A stretch of DNA of 64,000 nucleotides from Streptomyces dangxiongensis (GCF_003675325.1 NZ_CP033073.1:6510001-6574000); one strand, 5' to 3'. Counted from the first letter of the stretch, positions 1 through 13,941 are shown. Program-made: numbers and translations. The notes: a model not told the origin generated them from the sequence alone.

Positions 1-908
1 GGCAGGGACCGCACGCCGGCTGGGCGTCGGCCGCACACCACCCGGGGCGAGACCCGCACGCCGGCGGGGCGTCGGGCGCACACCACCCGGGGCCGCCCCC
101 GGGCACATCCCAGGGTCCCGTCCCCGTCCTCCCACCGGGCTTCCCGGCCCCGCCCGGCCCGCCGCCGCAGGCCCCGCCCGGCTCCGGTCCGGTGCCGCCG
201 GCGCCCCCGCGGCACGCGCCGCCTCAGCACACCCCCGGCCCGCCGCCGGCCCCAGATACCACCGGGCACGTGCCGCTGCCACCCGGCGGCCCGGTCGGCG
301 TGCCGTCGGCGCCGCCCGCCACGGCCACGGTCCCGGCCCCGGACCCGGCCTCCACCACCCTCGCCGTCCTCCTCATCGGTCCGGCGGGCGCGGGCAAGAC
401 CAGCGTCGCCAAGTACTGGGCGGACCACCGCCGCGTCCCCACGGCCCACATCAGCCTGGACGACGTCCGCGAATGGGTACGTTCCGGTTTCGCCGACCCC
501 CAGTCCGGCTGGAACGACAACTCCGAGGCGCAGTACCGCCTGGCCCGCCGCACCTGTGGCTTCGCCGCCCGTAACTTCCTCGCCAACGGCATCTCCTGCA
601 TCCTGGACGACGCCGTCTTCCCCGACCGCCCGGTCGTGGGCCTCGGCGGCTGGAAGCGGCACGTGGGCCCCGGCCTGCTCCCGGTCGTCCTCCTGCCGGG
701 CCTGGACATCGTCCTGGAGCGCAACGCCGAACGCAGCGGCAACCGCCGTCTCACCGACGAGGAGGTGGCCCGCATCCACGGCCGCATGGCCGGCTGGTAC
801 GGCTCGGGCCTGCCGATCATCGACAACTCCCAGCTCGACGTCCCCGCGACGGCCCGCGTCCTGGACGAGGTCCTGGCGAGAGCCATAGCGAGCCCGCCGA
901 GCTGGTGA
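1..908 (+). CDS. P-loop AAA-type ATPase/kinase, 5' end outside window
   Basis: The reading frame is open from the first bases of the window, so the gene starts upstream; a GTG at 192 is in frame but lies inside a continuous proline-rich stretch. About 100 residues of low-complexity Pro/Gly/Ala sequence precede a nucleotide-binding domain with Walker A GPAGAGKT (nt 378-401). The rest (SLDDVREWV, then an Asp-rich CILDDAVFPDR) resembles small polynucleotide-kinase-like P-loop phosphotransferases that act on small substrates or RNA ends. The substrate cannot be told. The 5' end holds two copies of a 15-residue repeat containing PHAG and AHHPG. The gene ends at TGA 906-908 and is followed by a long repeat-rich gap, so it is not obviously co-transcribed with the next gene. 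Confidence 0.75.
   Translation, partial: QGPHAGWASAAHHPGRDPHAGGASGAHHPGPPPGTSQGPVPVLPPGFPAPPGPPPQAPPGSGPVPPAPPRHAPPQHTPGPPPAPDTTGHVPLPPGGPVGVPSAPPATATVPAPDPASTTLAVLLIGPAGAGKTSVAKYWADHRRVPTAHISLDDVREWVRSGFADPQSGWNDNSEAQYRLARRTCGFAARNFLANGISCILDDAVFPDRPVVGLGGWKRHVGPGLLPVVLLPGLDIVLERNAERSGNRRLTDEEVARIHGRMAGWYGSGLPIIDNSQLDVPATARVLDEVLARAIASPPSW
7..93 (+). repeat. 45-bp imperfect direct repeat inside coding sequence
   Basis: Two copies (about 7-48 and 51-93, offset 45 bp) encode a 15-residue unit ending in AHHPG in the proline-rich N-terminal part of the P-loop protein. They differ at only a few bases. The period is a multiple of three, so copy-number change would keep the frame. Confidence 0.8.
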
Positions 909-1063
909 ACGACGGCGCCCCCGAGGACCACGCGAAACGACGCGGGCCACCCGCCCCGGGGCCGCACACGCGCGCCGCTGGTGAACCGGGCCCCGGCGCC
1001 TGCGTGCCGCGCCCCAGGTCCGACGGAACCGGAGCCGCGCTGCGAGGTGTCACGAGGTCCGGG

Positions 1064-1324
1064 GGTCCGCTGAGCCTCGCCGGATGCGTCACGGAGTCGC
1101 GCTGCGGGACGTGAGGGAGTGGCGCCGCGAGGTGTGTCACGGGCTCCTGGGGTCCGCTGAGTCGCGCCCGATGCGTCACGGAGTCGCGCTGCGAGGTGTC
1201 ACGGAGCCGCGCCCGAGATCCGTCACGGAGTCCCGGGGGCCGCTGAGCCGCGCCCCGATGCGTCATCGAGCCGCGCCGCGAAGCGTGGCAGGGCCGGTCC
1301 CCGGGCCTCGGGGAGCCGCGCTCC
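1064..1324. repeat. 87-bp imperfect tandem repeat, three copies
   Basis: Units begin near 1064, 1151 and 1238. Each contains GTCCGCTGAG or a close variant, then ATGCGTCACGGAGTCGCGCT or a variant; the ATG of this block recurs at 1084, 1171 and 1258, exactly 87 bp apart. Shorter CGTCACGGAG sub-repeats lie inside the units. It is noncoding as far as can be seen. Confidence 0.8.
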
Positions 1325-1372
1325 AGGCCCGTGCTGTCGGCTAGCGGAATTCACTGCGTCCCGTCCTGCTCC

Positions 1373-1455
1373 GGGGCCCGCGGTGTCCCGCTTCGGGTCC
1401 CGCGGTGCCCCGCCCCGGGCCCCAAGGTGCCCCGCCCCGGGCCCGCGGTGCCGTG
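1373..1455. repeat. About 22-bp GC-rich tandem repeat
   Basis: Four imperfect copies of a CGGGCCCGCGGTGCCCCGCC-like unit start near 1373, 1394, 1416 and 1438. They lie just downstream of the 87-bp repeat, in the same noncoding gap. Confidence 0.75.
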
Positions 1456-1618
1456 CCACAAGCCCCGTGCCACGGGCTCCCGGAATCCGACGCGGCGCCG
1501 TCCCAGGGCGTCCGGAGGGCCGGATCCGGGGCGCCGTGGACCCCCGTCCCCACGGCCTCCGTCCCCACTCGGCCCTTGCCAACCGGCACAATCCGGGCAG
1601 AACTCCTACGCTCATCTC

Positions 1619-2725
1619 ATGTCAGAGGTGTACGCGAACCGCCGATCCCGGCTGAGGGACCGCTGCAACGCGGCCGGCGCCCCCGCCGCCCTGGTCAGCC
1701 GACCCGCCAACGTGCGCTATCTGGCGGGGGCCGCCCCCCAGGGCGCCGTCCTCCTGCTAGGCCGGCGTGAGGACCTCCTGGTGTGCGCGGGTCCGCCCGG
1801 CGACCGCGCCACCGAAGGCCGGCCGGACGAGAACCTGCGCCTGCACGTCCTCGCGTCCCCCGGGGGCGACCCGGCGGTCGCCGCGGCGGACCTCGCCGCG
1901 GGGCAGGACGCCGACGGCCTCGCCGTGGAGGAGCACCACCTCACCGTCAGCCGGCACCGGGCGATCACCTCCGTCGCCCCGGGGCTCCGCCTCGTCGACC
2001 TCGGCGGCGCAGTGGAACAGCTCAGGGTGGTCAAGGACGAGGAGGAGATCTCCTGTCTCCGCATCGGCGCCGAGATCGCCGACCAGGCCCTCGGTGAGCT
2101 GCTGGAGTCCATCCTGGTCGGCCGTACCGAGCGGCACCTCGCGCTGGAGCTGGAGCGGCGCCTGGTGGACCACGGCGCCGACGGCCCGGCCTTCCCCACC
2201 TCCGTGGCCACCGGACCGCACGCCGGCCGCCGCGGCCACCGCCCCACCGACCGGCGCGTGGAGGAGGGCGACTTCCTCTCCGTGTGCCTCGGCGCCACCT
2301 ACCGCGGCTACCGCTGCGAGATCGGCCGCACCTTCGTCATCGGCACCTCGCCCGCCGACTGGCAGATCGAGCTGTACGACCTCGTCTTCGCCGCCCAGCG
2401 GGCCGGGCGCGAGTGCCTGGCACCCGGTACCGCCTACCGTGACGTGGACCACGCCGCACGGCAGGTACTGGACTCGGCGGGCTATGCGGAGTCCCTGCCA
2501 CCGCTGACCGGACACGGGGTCGGACTCGAAATTGACGAGGACCCGCAGCTAGCTCCCGCGGCCATGGGTAAACTGGACGCTTGCGTGCCGGTCACCGTCG
2601 AACCGGGGGTCCACCTCCCGGGCCGGGGCGGTGTCCGGATCGATGACACGCTCGTCGTGCGCCCCGAGGCGGACGGCGGACCCGAGCTACTCACCATCAC
2701 GACCAAGGAGCTGCTCGCGCTCTGA
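1619..2725 (+). CDS. M24-family Xaa-Pro peptidase homologue with altered metal site
   Basis: A 368-aa protein with the creatinase/aminopeptidase P layout: an N-terminal domain of about 140 residues and a C-terminal pita-bread domain. ATG 1619 is chosen because codon bias and homology begin there; upstream in-frame sequence is repeat-derived. The C-terminal domain shows GHGVGLE with the expected His, and VEPG with the expected Glu. The usual two Asp ligands, 11 residues apart, are Cys223 (in SVCLG) and Glu234 (in RCEIGRT), and the last Glu is Asp (RIDD). The metal site is therefore non-canonical, and activity may be changed or lost. The gene lies 83 bp upstream of efp. Family members hydrolyse X-Pro dipeptides in the cytoplasm; here only the fold is secure. 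Confidence 0.8.
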   Translation: MSEVYANRRSRLRDRCNAAGAPAALVSRPANVRYLAGAAPQGAVLLLGRREDLLVCAGPPGDRATEGRPDENLRLHVLASPGGDPAVAAADLAAGQDADGLAVEEHHLTVSRHRAITSVAPGLRLVDLGGAVEQLRVVKDEEEISCLRIGAEIADQALGELLESILVGRTERHLALELERRLVDHGADGPAFPTSVATGPHAGRRGHRPTDRRVEEGDFLSVCLGATYRGYRCEIGRTFVIGTSPADWQIELYDLVFAAQRAGRECLAPGTAYRDVDHAARQVLDSAGYAESLPPLTGHGVGLEIDEDPQLAPAAMGKLDACVPVTVEPGVHLPGRGGVRIDDTLVVRPEADGGPELLTITTKELLAL

Positions 2726-2808
2726 GCGAACCCAGGGAAGAGGCACTTCTCCGGAGCCGCTGGGCGCGTGTCCCGGGGTCGTACGTCAGTCCAGGAGATT
2801 CCGCAACC

Positions 2809-3375
2809 GTGGCTTCCACGAACGACCTCAAGAACGGCCTGGTGCTCAAGCTCGAAGGCGGCCAGCTCTGGTCCGTCGTCGAGTTCCAGCACGTCAAGCC
2901 CGGCAAGGGCCCGGCCTTCGTGCGCACCAAGCTCAAGAACGTGCTCTCCGGCAAGGTCGTCGACAAGACCTTCAACGCCGGTGTCAAGGTCGAGACGGCC
3001 ACTGTCGACAAGCGCGACATGCAGTTCTCGTACATGGACGGCGAGTACTTCGTCTTCATGGACATGCAGACCTATGACCAGCTCATGGTCGACCGCAAGG
3101 CCGTCGGCGACGCCGCCAACTTCCTGATCGAGGGCTTCACCGCCACCGTCGCTCAGCACGAGGGCGAGGTGCTCTTCGTCGAGCTGCCGGCCGCCGTCGA
3201 GCTGACCGTCCAGGAGACCGAGCCGGGCGTCCAGGGCGACCGCTCCACCGGCGGCACCAAGCCCGCCACCCTGGAGACCGGTCACCAGATCCAGGTCCCG
3301 CTCTTCATCACCACCGGTGAGAAGATCAAGGTCGACACCCGCACCAGCGACTACCTCGGCCGGGTGAACAGCTAA
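2809..3375 (+). CDS. efp: Translation elongation factor EF-P
   Basis: A 188-aa protein, the normal EF-P length, with the three beta-barrel domains of the family. It binds ribosomes stalled at polyproline stretches and promotes peptide bond formation. The tip loop reads KPGKGPAF; Lys33 lies within PGKGP, the palindromic loop of the actinobacterial subfamily described as working without lysine modification. No modification enzyme gene (epmA, ymfI) is nearby. The C-terminal domain carries the signature around [10 protein letters not shown]. The start is GTG 2809 and codes for the typical [10 protein letters not shown]. nusB begins 2 bases after the stop, so the two are surely co-transcribed. Confidence 0.97.
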   Translation: MASTNDLKNGLVLKLEGGQLWSVVEFQHVKPGKGPAFVRTKLKNVLSGKVVDKTFNAGVKVETATVDKRDMQFSYMDGEYFVFMDMQTYDQLMVDRKAVGDAANFLIEGFTATVAQHEGEVLFVELPAAVELTVQETEPGVQGDRSTGGTKPATLETGHQIQVPLFITTGEKIKVDTRTSDYLGRVNS

Positions 3376-3377
3376 CC

Positions 3378-3806
3378 GTGGCTGCCCGCAACACGGCCCG
3401 CAAGCGCGCCTTCCAGATCCTCTTCGAGGGCGACCAGCGCGACGCCGACGTTCTGACGGTGCTCGCGGACTGGATCCGGCTCTCCCGGTCGGACACCCGG
3501 CAGCCGCCGGTCAGCGAGTACACGATGCAGTTGATCGAGGGCTACGCGGAGCACGCGGCGCGGATCGACGAGCTGATCTCCCAGTACGCGGTGGGCTGGG
3601 CGCTCGACCGTATGCCGGTCGTCGACCGCAACATCCTGCGGCTGGGCGCGTACGAGCTGATCTGGGTGGACGAGACCCCGGACGCCGTCGTCCTGGATGA
3701 GATGGTGCAACTGGCCAAGGAGTTCTCCACCGACGAGTCGCCCTCGTTCGTCAACGGCCTGCTGGGCCGGCTGAAGGAGCTGAAGCCGACGCTGCGCCGC
3801 GCCTAG
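3378..3806 (+). CDS. nusB: Transcription antitermination factor NusB
   Basis: A 142-aa all-helical protein, usual length for NusB. It forms a heterodimer with NusE (ribosomal protein S10) on boxA RNA and supports antitermination in rRNA operons. Family features are ARKRAFQILFEGDQR at the N-terminus, LDRMPVVDRNILRLGAYEL in the middle and FVNGLLGRL near the end. GTG 3378 follows the efp stop with a 2-base gap, so translation is probably coupled. Transcription ends in the strong hairpin at 3946-3991, shared with convergent bldD. Confidence 0.96.
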   Translation: MAARNTARKRAFQILFEGDQRDADVLTVLADWIRLSRSDTRQPPVSEYTMQLIEGYAEHAARIDELISQYAVGWALDRMPVVDRNILRLGAYELIWVDETPDAVVLDEMVQLAKEFSTDESPSFVNGLLGRLKELKPTLRRA

Positions 3807-3945
3807 GCGCGCTCGGCGGCGGCTGCGGGTCGTCCGTGGTCGCTCGTGCCCACGTCACGGGGCCGCATCCGCGATGCGGCCCCGCGCTCCTTGGGCGGCA
3901 CGTGTGCCGGCCCGGGCGCGGCAGAGCGCCGGAACAGTCGTGAAC

Positions 3946-3991
3946 GCCGCCGGGGCGGCCGGAACCGTGAGGTTCCGGCCGCCCCGGCGGC
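3946..3991. terminator. Bidirectional terminator between nusB and bldD
   Basis: A perfect 21-bp inverted repeat (3946-3966 and 3971-3991) with a GTGA loop. The plus strand continues ACGTTTCTG, and the minus strand also reads into a T-containing stretch. It lies between two convergent genes and probably ends both transcripts. Confidence 0.9.
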
Positions 3992-4019
3992 ACGTTTCTG
4001 CTGAGGCGCGAGCGGGGGC

Positions 4020-4523
4020 TCAGGCCTCGTCGTGGGCGGCCACCGCGCGGCGCGCGTCGGCGTCCAGGACGCCCCAGCTGATCAGTTGCTCGGTGAGGAC
4101 CGAGGGGGACTGGTCGTAGATGACGGCGAGTGTGCGCAGGTCGTCCTGGCGGATCGAGAGCACCTTCCCGTTGTAGTCGCCGCGCTGGGACTGGATCGTC
4201 GCCGCGTAGCGCTGGAGGGGGCCCGCCTTCTCGGCCGGCACGGTGGCCAGCCGCTCCAGGTCCAGGACCAGCTTCGGCGGCGGCTCGGCGGCGCCGCCCG
4301 GCGTGGTGCCCGGCAGCAGCTCCTGCACGGGAACGCCATAGAAATCGGCCAATTCGGCCAGGCGCTGTACGGTCACGGCGCGGTCGCCGCGCTCGTACGA
4401 ACCGACCACCACGGCCTTCCAGCGCCCCTGTGACTTCTCCTCGACACCGTGGAGGGAAAGGCCCTGCTGGGTGCGGATGGCCCGGAGCTTGGCCCCGAGC
4501 TGTTTGGCGTATTCGCTGGACAT
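4020..4523 (-). CDS. bldD: Developmental master regulator BldD
   Basis: A 167-aa protein matching Streptomyces BldD in length and layout. Residues 1-75 form an HTH_XRE DNA-binding domain (LRAIRTQQGLSLHGVEEKS). The C-terminal domain has the bipartite cyclic-di-GMP signature, RGD at 114-116 and RQDD at 125-128, separated by 8 residues. In the family, a c-di-GMP tetramer dimerises BldD, which then represses sporulation and antibiotic genes during vegetative growth. ATG 4523 is preceded by a GGGGAG-like SD. It is divergent from pyrR and convergent with nusB. Its promoter contains BldD-box sequences (4579-4608), which fits the known autoregulation. Confidence 0.98.
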   Translation of the reverse strand: MSSEYAKQLGAKLRAIRTQQGLSLHGVEEKSQGRWKAVVVGSYERGDRAVTVQRLAELADFYGVPVQELLPGTTPGGAAEPPPKLVLDLERLATVPAEKAGPLQRYAATIQSQRGDYNGKVLSIRQDDLRTLAVIYDQSPSVLTEQLISWGVLDADARRAVAAHDEA

Positions 4524-4578
4524 ATAGCTCCCCGGACACTGTGTCGACGCGGCCGGCTGCCTTCCCGCCGCGCCGCTG

Positions 4579-4608
4579 GTAACTCACTGTGAGGTTACGC
4601 AGCGTGAC
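4579..4608. promoter_or_regulatory. Two abutting BldD boxes
   Basis: 4594-4608 (GTTACGCAGCGTGAC) fits every fixed position of the published pseudo-palindrome nTnACnC(A/T)GnGTnAn. The adjacent 4579-4593 (GTAACTCACTGTGAG) fits all but one. Two contiguous sites are what a pair of BldD dimers would use. Confidence 0.8.
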
Positions 4609-4621
4609 TCTTCTGCGTCAA
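4592..4621 (-). promoter_or_regulatory. bldD promoter, TTGACG-N18-TAACCT
   Basis: On the minus strand a -35 TTGACG (4621-4616) and a -10 TAACCT (4597-4592) are separated by 18 bp. The predicted start is near 4585, about 62 nt upstream of the bldD ATG. The BldD box 4594-4608 covers most of the -10 and the adjoining spacer, so binding should block RNA polymerase. Confidence 0.75.
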
Positions 4622-4704
4622 GCCGAATGGTCCACACCGACTCTTCCGTGGTGGCGGGGGCCGGCTGGGCCGAGGGGGTGACGCACCGGGCCGCTCCGGG
4701 TACC

Positions 4705-4713
4705 TGCTACCGT
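4705..4713 (+). promoter_or_regulatory. Candidate extended -10 of the pyr operon
   Basis: TGCTACCGT is an extended -10 (TGn plus TACCGT). No good -35 was seen at 17-18 bp. A start near 4720 would give a leader of about 60 nt containing the PyrR hairpin. Confidence 0.45.
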
Positions 4714-4732
4714 GGATGGCGCAAATCCGACG

Positions 4733-5351
<619 letters not shown>

Positions 5352-5442
5352 CAAGCCGGGCGCCCGGCCGCCTCGGCGTGCCGGTACGCGCACTGGTCTG
5401 CCCTGCTTCTCCCCATTTGAACTGCCTTACGGAGCCTGACAG

Positions 5443-6477
5443 ATGCACCGTCATCTCATCTCGGCCGCCGATCTCACCCGCGACGACGCCGTCCTGATCC
5501 TCGACACCGCCGAGGAGATGGCCCGGGTCGCCGCCCGGCCGATCAAGAAGCTGCCGACCCTGCGCGGCCGGACGATCGTCAACCTCTTCTTCGAGGACTC
5601 CACGCGCACGCGCATCTCCTTCGAAGCCGCCGAGAAGCGCCTGTCCGCCGACGTCATCAACTTCACCGCCAAGGGATCGTCGGTGTCCAAGGGCGAGTCC
5701 CTGAAGGACACCGCCCAGACCCTGGAGGCCATGGGCGTCGACGCCGTGGTCATCCGGCACGGCGCCTCCGGAGCCCCGTACCGCCTGGCCAACTCGGGCT
5801 GGATCGACGCCGCCGTCATCAACGCCGGCGACGGCACCCACCAGCACCCCACCCAGGCACTGCTGGACGCCTTCACCCTGCGCCGCCGGCTGACCGGCCG
5901 CGACACCGGGCTCGGCCAGGACCTGTCCGGCAAGCGCGTCACCGTCGTCGGTGACGTCCTGCACAGCCGGGTCGCCCGCTCCAACGTGGACCTGCTGCAC
6001 ACCCTCGGCGCCGAGGTCACCCTCGTCGCCCCGCCCACCCTGCTGCCGATCGGAGTGGAGTCCTGGCCGTGCGCGGTCTCGTACGACCTCGACAGCACGC
6101 TGCCCAAGAGTGACGCGGTGATGATGCTCCGCGTCCAGCGCGAGCGGATGAACGCGGCCTTCTTCCCGACCGAGCGCGAGTACGCGCGGCGCTACGGCCT
6201 CGACGGCGACCGCATGGCCAGACTGCCCGGGCACGCCATCGTGATGCACCCCGGCCCGATGGTCCGCGGCATGGAGATCACCGCCGAGGTCGCCGACTCC
6301 GACCGCTGTACCGCGGTGGAGCAGGTCGCCAACGGCGTCTCCATCCGCATGGCCGTCCTCTACCTGCTGCTCGGCGGCAACGAACCCGCCGTCACCCACG
6401 CCCGCCCGTCCGTCTCCCACCACCAGCCCGCCGACGAGCGCTCCGCGCACACCCCCTTCACGGCCGAGGAGAAGTAA
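5443..6477 (+). CDS. pyrB: Aspartate carbamoyltransferase catalytic subunit
   Basis: A 344-aa protein that condenses carbamoyl phosphate with aspartate, the committed step of pyrimidine synthesis. The carbamoyl phosphate motif STRTR lies in [13 protein letters not shown] (about residues 51-63). [14 protein letters not shown] and [11 protein letters not shown] are further signatures. No regulatory subunit (pyrI) is present; in actinobacteria PyrB generally works without PyrI. The C-terminal 30 residues (after LLLGGN) are a variable tail. pyrC starts 4 bases after the stop. Confidence 0.97.
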   Translation: MHRHLISAADLTRDDAVLILDTAEEMARVAARPIKKLPTLRGRTIVNLFFEDSTRTRISFEAAEKRLSADVINFTAKGSSVSKGESLKDTAQTLEAMGVDAVVIRHGASGAPYRLANSGWIDAAVINAGDGTHQHPTQALLDAFTLRRRLTGRDTGLGQDLSGKRVTVVGDVLHSRVARSNVDLLHTLGAEVTLVAPPTLLPIGVESWPCAVSYDLDSTLPKSDAVMMLRVQRERMNAAFFPTEREYARRYGLDGDRMARLPGHAIVMHPGPMVRGMEITAEVADSDRCTAVEQVANGVSIRMAVLYLLLGGNEPAVTHARPSVSHHQPADERSAHTPFTAEEK

Positions 6478-6481
6478 GACC

Positions 6482-7768
6482 ATGAGCAAGATCCTGATCC
6501 GTGGCGCCAGGGTGCTCGGCGGTGAGCCGCAGGACGTGCTCATCGACGGCGAGACCGTCGCCGAGGTCGGCACCGGGCTGTCCGCCGAAGGCGCCGAGGT
6601 CGTCGAGGCCGGCGGCAAGGTGCTGCTGCCCGGCCTGGTCGACCTGCACACCCACCTGCGCGAGCCGGGCCGAGAGGACTCCGAGACGGTGCTCACCGGC
6701 ACCCGCGCGGCGGCGAGCGGCGGCTACACGGCCGTGTTCGCCATGGCCAACACCTTCCCGGTCGCCGACACCGCCGGCGTCGTCGAGCAGGTCTGGCGGC
6801 TCGGCAGGGAGCACGGCTACTGCGACGTGCAGCCCATCGGCGCCGTCACCGTCGGCCTGGAGGGCAGGAACCTCGCCGAGCTGGGCGCCATGCACGAGTC
6901 CGCCGCCGGCGTCACCGTCTTCTCCGACGACGGCAAGTGCGTGGACGACGCCGTGATCATGCGCCGCGCGCTGGAGTACGTGAAGGCCTTCGGAGGGGTC
7001 GTCGCCCAGCACGCGCAGGAGCCGCGCCTGACCGAGGGCGCCCAGATGAACGAGGGCGTCGTCTCCGCCGAGCTGGGCCTGGGCGGCTGGCCGGCCGTCG
7101 CCGAGGAGTCGGTCATCGCGCGGGACGTGCTGCTCGCCGAGCACGTCGGCTCCCGCGTCCACATCTGCCACCTGTCGACCGCCGGCTCGGTCGAGATCGT
7201 CCGCTGGGCCAAGTCCCGCGGCATCCGGGTCACCGCCGAGGTCACCCCGCACCACCTGCTCCTCACCGACGAGCTCGTACGGACGTACAACCCCGTCTAC
7301 AAGGTCAACCCGCCGCTGCGCACCGAGCGGGACGTCATGGCCCTGCGCGAGGCGCTCGCCGACGGCACGATCGACATCGTCGCCACCGACCACGCCCCGC
7401 ACCCGCACGAGGACAAGGACTGCGAGTGGGCCGCCGCCGCCATGGGCATGGTCGGCCTGGAGACGGCGTTGTCGGTGGTCCAGGAGACCATGGTCGACAC
7501 GGGCCTGCTGGACTGGGCCGGCGTCGCCGACCGCATGTCCTTCCGGCCCGCGCAGATCGGACAGGCCACCGGGCACGGCCGTCCCGTCTCGGCTGGTGAG
7601 CCCGCCAACCTCACCCTCGTCGATACGGCATACCGTGGCCAGGTGGACCCCGCGGGCTTCGCCTCACGCAGCCGCAACACCCCCTACCAGGGGCGCGAGC
7701 TGCCGGGCCGGGTCACCCACACCTGGCTGCGGGGCAAGGGCACGCTCGTCGACGGGAAGCTCACGTGA
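6482..7768 (+). CDS. pyrC: Dihydroorotase
   Basis: A 428-aa amidohydrolase-superfamily enzyme that cyclises carbamoyl aspartate to dihydroorotate. Zinc-site motifs are visible: [10 protein letters not shown] (about residue 54), [10 protein letters not shown] and ATDHAPHP (about residue 302). Length and motifs fit class I (PyrC/AllB-like) dihydroorotases. Its TGA overlaps the GTG of the next gene by 4 bp, implying coupled translation. Confidence 0.97.
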   Translation: MSKILIRGARVLGGEPQDVLIDGETVAEVGTGLSAEGAEVVEAGGKVLLPGLVDLHTHLREPGREDSETVLTGTRAAASGGYTAVFAMANTFPVADTAGVVEQVWRLGREHGYCDVQPIGAVTVGLEGRNLAELGAMHESAAGVTVFSDDGKCVDDAVIMRRALEYVKAFGGVVAQHAQEPRLTEGAQMNEGVVSAELGLGGWPAVAEESVIARDVLLAEHVGSRVHICHLSTAGSVEIVRWAKSRGIRVTAEVTPHHLLLTDELVRTYNPVYKVNPPLRTERDVMALREALADGTIDIVATDHAPHPHEDKDCEWAAAAMGMVGLETALSVVQETMVDTGLLDWAGVADRMSFRPAQIGQATGHGRPVSAGEPANLTLVDTAYRGQVDPAGFASRSRNTPYQGRELPGRVTHTWLRGKGTLVDGKLT

Positions 7769-8325
7769 CACCTGTAATCCTGCTGGCCGAGGCCAGGAGG
7801 TCGGCCGACGTCACCGACTGGCCGGCCCGCATCGGCTGGCTCGTCGGACTCGTCCTGTTCATCGCGCTCGTCTACTGGCTGATGCGCGAGGGCTGGAAGT
7901 GGCGCGGCACCCTCCAGGGCGACATCCCGGAGCTGCCCACCGCGCCGGACGAGCCCGGCGAGGCGAGACTGACGATGAGCGGCCGCTACCACGGCTCCAC
8001 CACCGCCGGACAGTGGCTGGACCGCATCGTGGCCCACGGCCTCGGCACCCGCAGCCGGGTCGAGCTCACCCTGACCGACGCGGGCCTGGAGGTCGAGCGC
8101 CCCGGGGCGGCCGACTTCTTCGTCCCCACCGCCGCACTGCGGGAGGCGCGCCTGGACAAGGGCATCGCCGGCAAGGTCCTCACCGAGGGCGGACTGCTGG
8201 TGGTGACCTGGGCGCACGGCGACAAACTGATCGACTCCGGGTTCCGCTCCGACCGCGCGGCCGAGCACACCGAGTGGGTCGACACCCTGAACCAGATGAC
8301 CACCGAGACGGAAGGCGCACGATGA
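7765..8325 (+). CDS. Conserved membrane-anchored protein inside the pyr operon
   Basis: A 186-aa protein of unknown function. One hydrophobic segment ([18 protein letters not shown], about residues 22-39) follows a short N-terminus. The rest is a soluble beta-rich domain that resembles bacterial PH-like domains, though no catalytic motif is seen. GTG 7765 overlaps the pyrC stop, and its own TGA overlaps the carA ATG, so it is translationally locked between two pathway genes. From memory the same gene sits at this place in other Streptomyces. A membrane tether or partner for the pathway is possible but unproven. Confidence 0.85.
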   Translation: MTPVILLAEARRSADVTDWPARIGWLVGLVLFIALVYWLMREGWKWRGTLQGDIPELPTAPDEPGEARLTMSGRYHGSTTAGQWLDRIVAHGLGTRSRVELTLTDAGLEVERPGAADFFVPTAALREARLDKGIAGKVLTEGGLLVVTWAHGDKLIDSGFRSDRAAEHTEWVDTLNQMTTETEGAR

Positions 8326-9471
8326 CGACCTCCACCAGGGGAAGCTCCTCCCAGAGGAACAAGGCGCTTCCCGCCGTACTCGTCCTGGAGGACGGCCGCC
8401 TCTTCCGCGGCCGCGCCTACGGGAACGTGGGGGAGACCTTCGGCGAGGCCGTGTTCTCCACCGGCATGACCGGTTACCAGGAGACCCTGACCGACCCGTC
8501 GTACGACCGCCAGATCGTCGTCGCGACCGCCCCGCAGATCGGCAACACCGGCTGGAACGACGAGGACGACGAGTCGGGCCGCATCTGGGTCTCCGGCTAC
8601 GTGGTGCGCGACCCCGCGCGCGTGCCGTCCAACTGGCGCGCTAAGCGCTCCCTGGACGACGAACTGGAGCGCCAGGGCGTCGTCGGCATCTCCGGCATCG
8701 ACACCCGGGCCCTCACCCGTCACCTGCGTGAGCGCGGCTCGATGCGCGCCGGCATCTTCTCGGGCGAGGCGGTCGCCCCCGAGGCCGAGCTGCTGGAGCG
8801 CGTGCAGGCCCAGCCGCACATGAAGGGCGCGAGCCTGTACGAGGAGGTCGCGACCAAGGAGGCGTACGTCGTCCCGGCGGTCGGCGAGAAGCGGTTCACC
8901 GTCGCCGCCATCGACCTCGGCATCAAGGGCATGACCCCGCACCGCATGGCCGAGCGCGGCATCGAGGTGCACGTCCTGCCCGCCACCGCCACCGCCGACG
9001 ACGTCTACGCCGTCGGCCCGGACGGCGTCTTCTTCTCCAACGGCCCCGGCGACCCGGCCACGGCCGACGGCCCGGTCGCGCTCATGTCGGCCGTCCTGGA
9101 GCGCAGGACCCCCCTGTTCGGCATCTGCTTCGGCAACCAGATCCTCGGCCGCGCGCTCGGCTTCGGCACCTACAAACTGAAGTACGGCCACCGCGGCATC
9201 AACCAGCCGGTCCAGGACCGTACGACCGGCAAGGTGGAGGTCACCGCGCACAATCACGGATTCGCCGTGGACGCGCCGCTCGACAAGGTCAGCGAGACGA
9301 AGTTCGGCCGCGCCGAGGTCTCGCACGTCTGCCTCAACGACAACGTCGTGGAGGGGCTCCAGTTGCTCGACCAGCCCGCCTTCTCCGTGCAGTACCACCC
9401 GGAAGCGGCAGCCGGACCGCACGACGCCGCCTACCTGTTCGACCGCTTCGTTTCCCTGATGGAGGGCCAGC

Positions 9472-9479
<8 letters not shown>
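8322..9479 (+). CDS. carA: Carbamoyl phosphate synthase small subunit
   Basis: A 385-aa glutaminase subunit that feeds ammonia to CarB. ATG 8322 overlaps the previous stop; in-frame upstream sequence is only a shadow of other genes. The N-terminal CPSase domain ([14 protein letters not shown]) is followed by a class I amidotransferase domain with the nucleophile in GICFGNQ and the His-Glu pair in QYHPE. The usual GHQ after the nucleophile is GNQ here; the catalytic Cys-His-Glu set is complete. The stop overlaps carB by 8 bp. Confidence 0.97.
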
Positions 9480-12780
<3,301 letters not shown>

Positions 12781-12787
12781 CAGCCCC

Positions 12788-12817
12788 GAGGGGGACACCG
12801 GAAACGGTGTCCCCCTC
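12788..12817 (+). terminator. Intra-operon GAAA-tetraloop hairpin (carB-pyrD)
   Basis: A perfect 13-bp stem (12788-12800 and 12805-12817) with a GAAA loop, followed by TTCATGAG rather than a T-run. It sits between the carB stop and the pyrD ATG at 12835. It may be an attenuating terminator or an RNA-stabilising hairpin rather than the end of the operon. Confidence 0.75.
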
Positions 12818-12834
12818 TTCATGAGGACACCCAC

Positions 12835-13937
<1,103 letters not shown>

Positions 13938-13941
<4 letters not shown>

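Larger units (their letters stand above)
909..1618. other. 710-bp intergenic region dominated by tandem repeats
   Basis: No convincing gene was found: the open frames here have poor codon bias and arise from repetitive GC-rich sequence. It contains an 87-bp tandem repeat (1064-1324) and a 22-bp repeat (1373-1455), annotated separately. The last 50 bases before the dipeptidase start are less repetitive and presumably hold its promoter, but no clear -10/-35 pair is visible. Confidence 0.7.
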
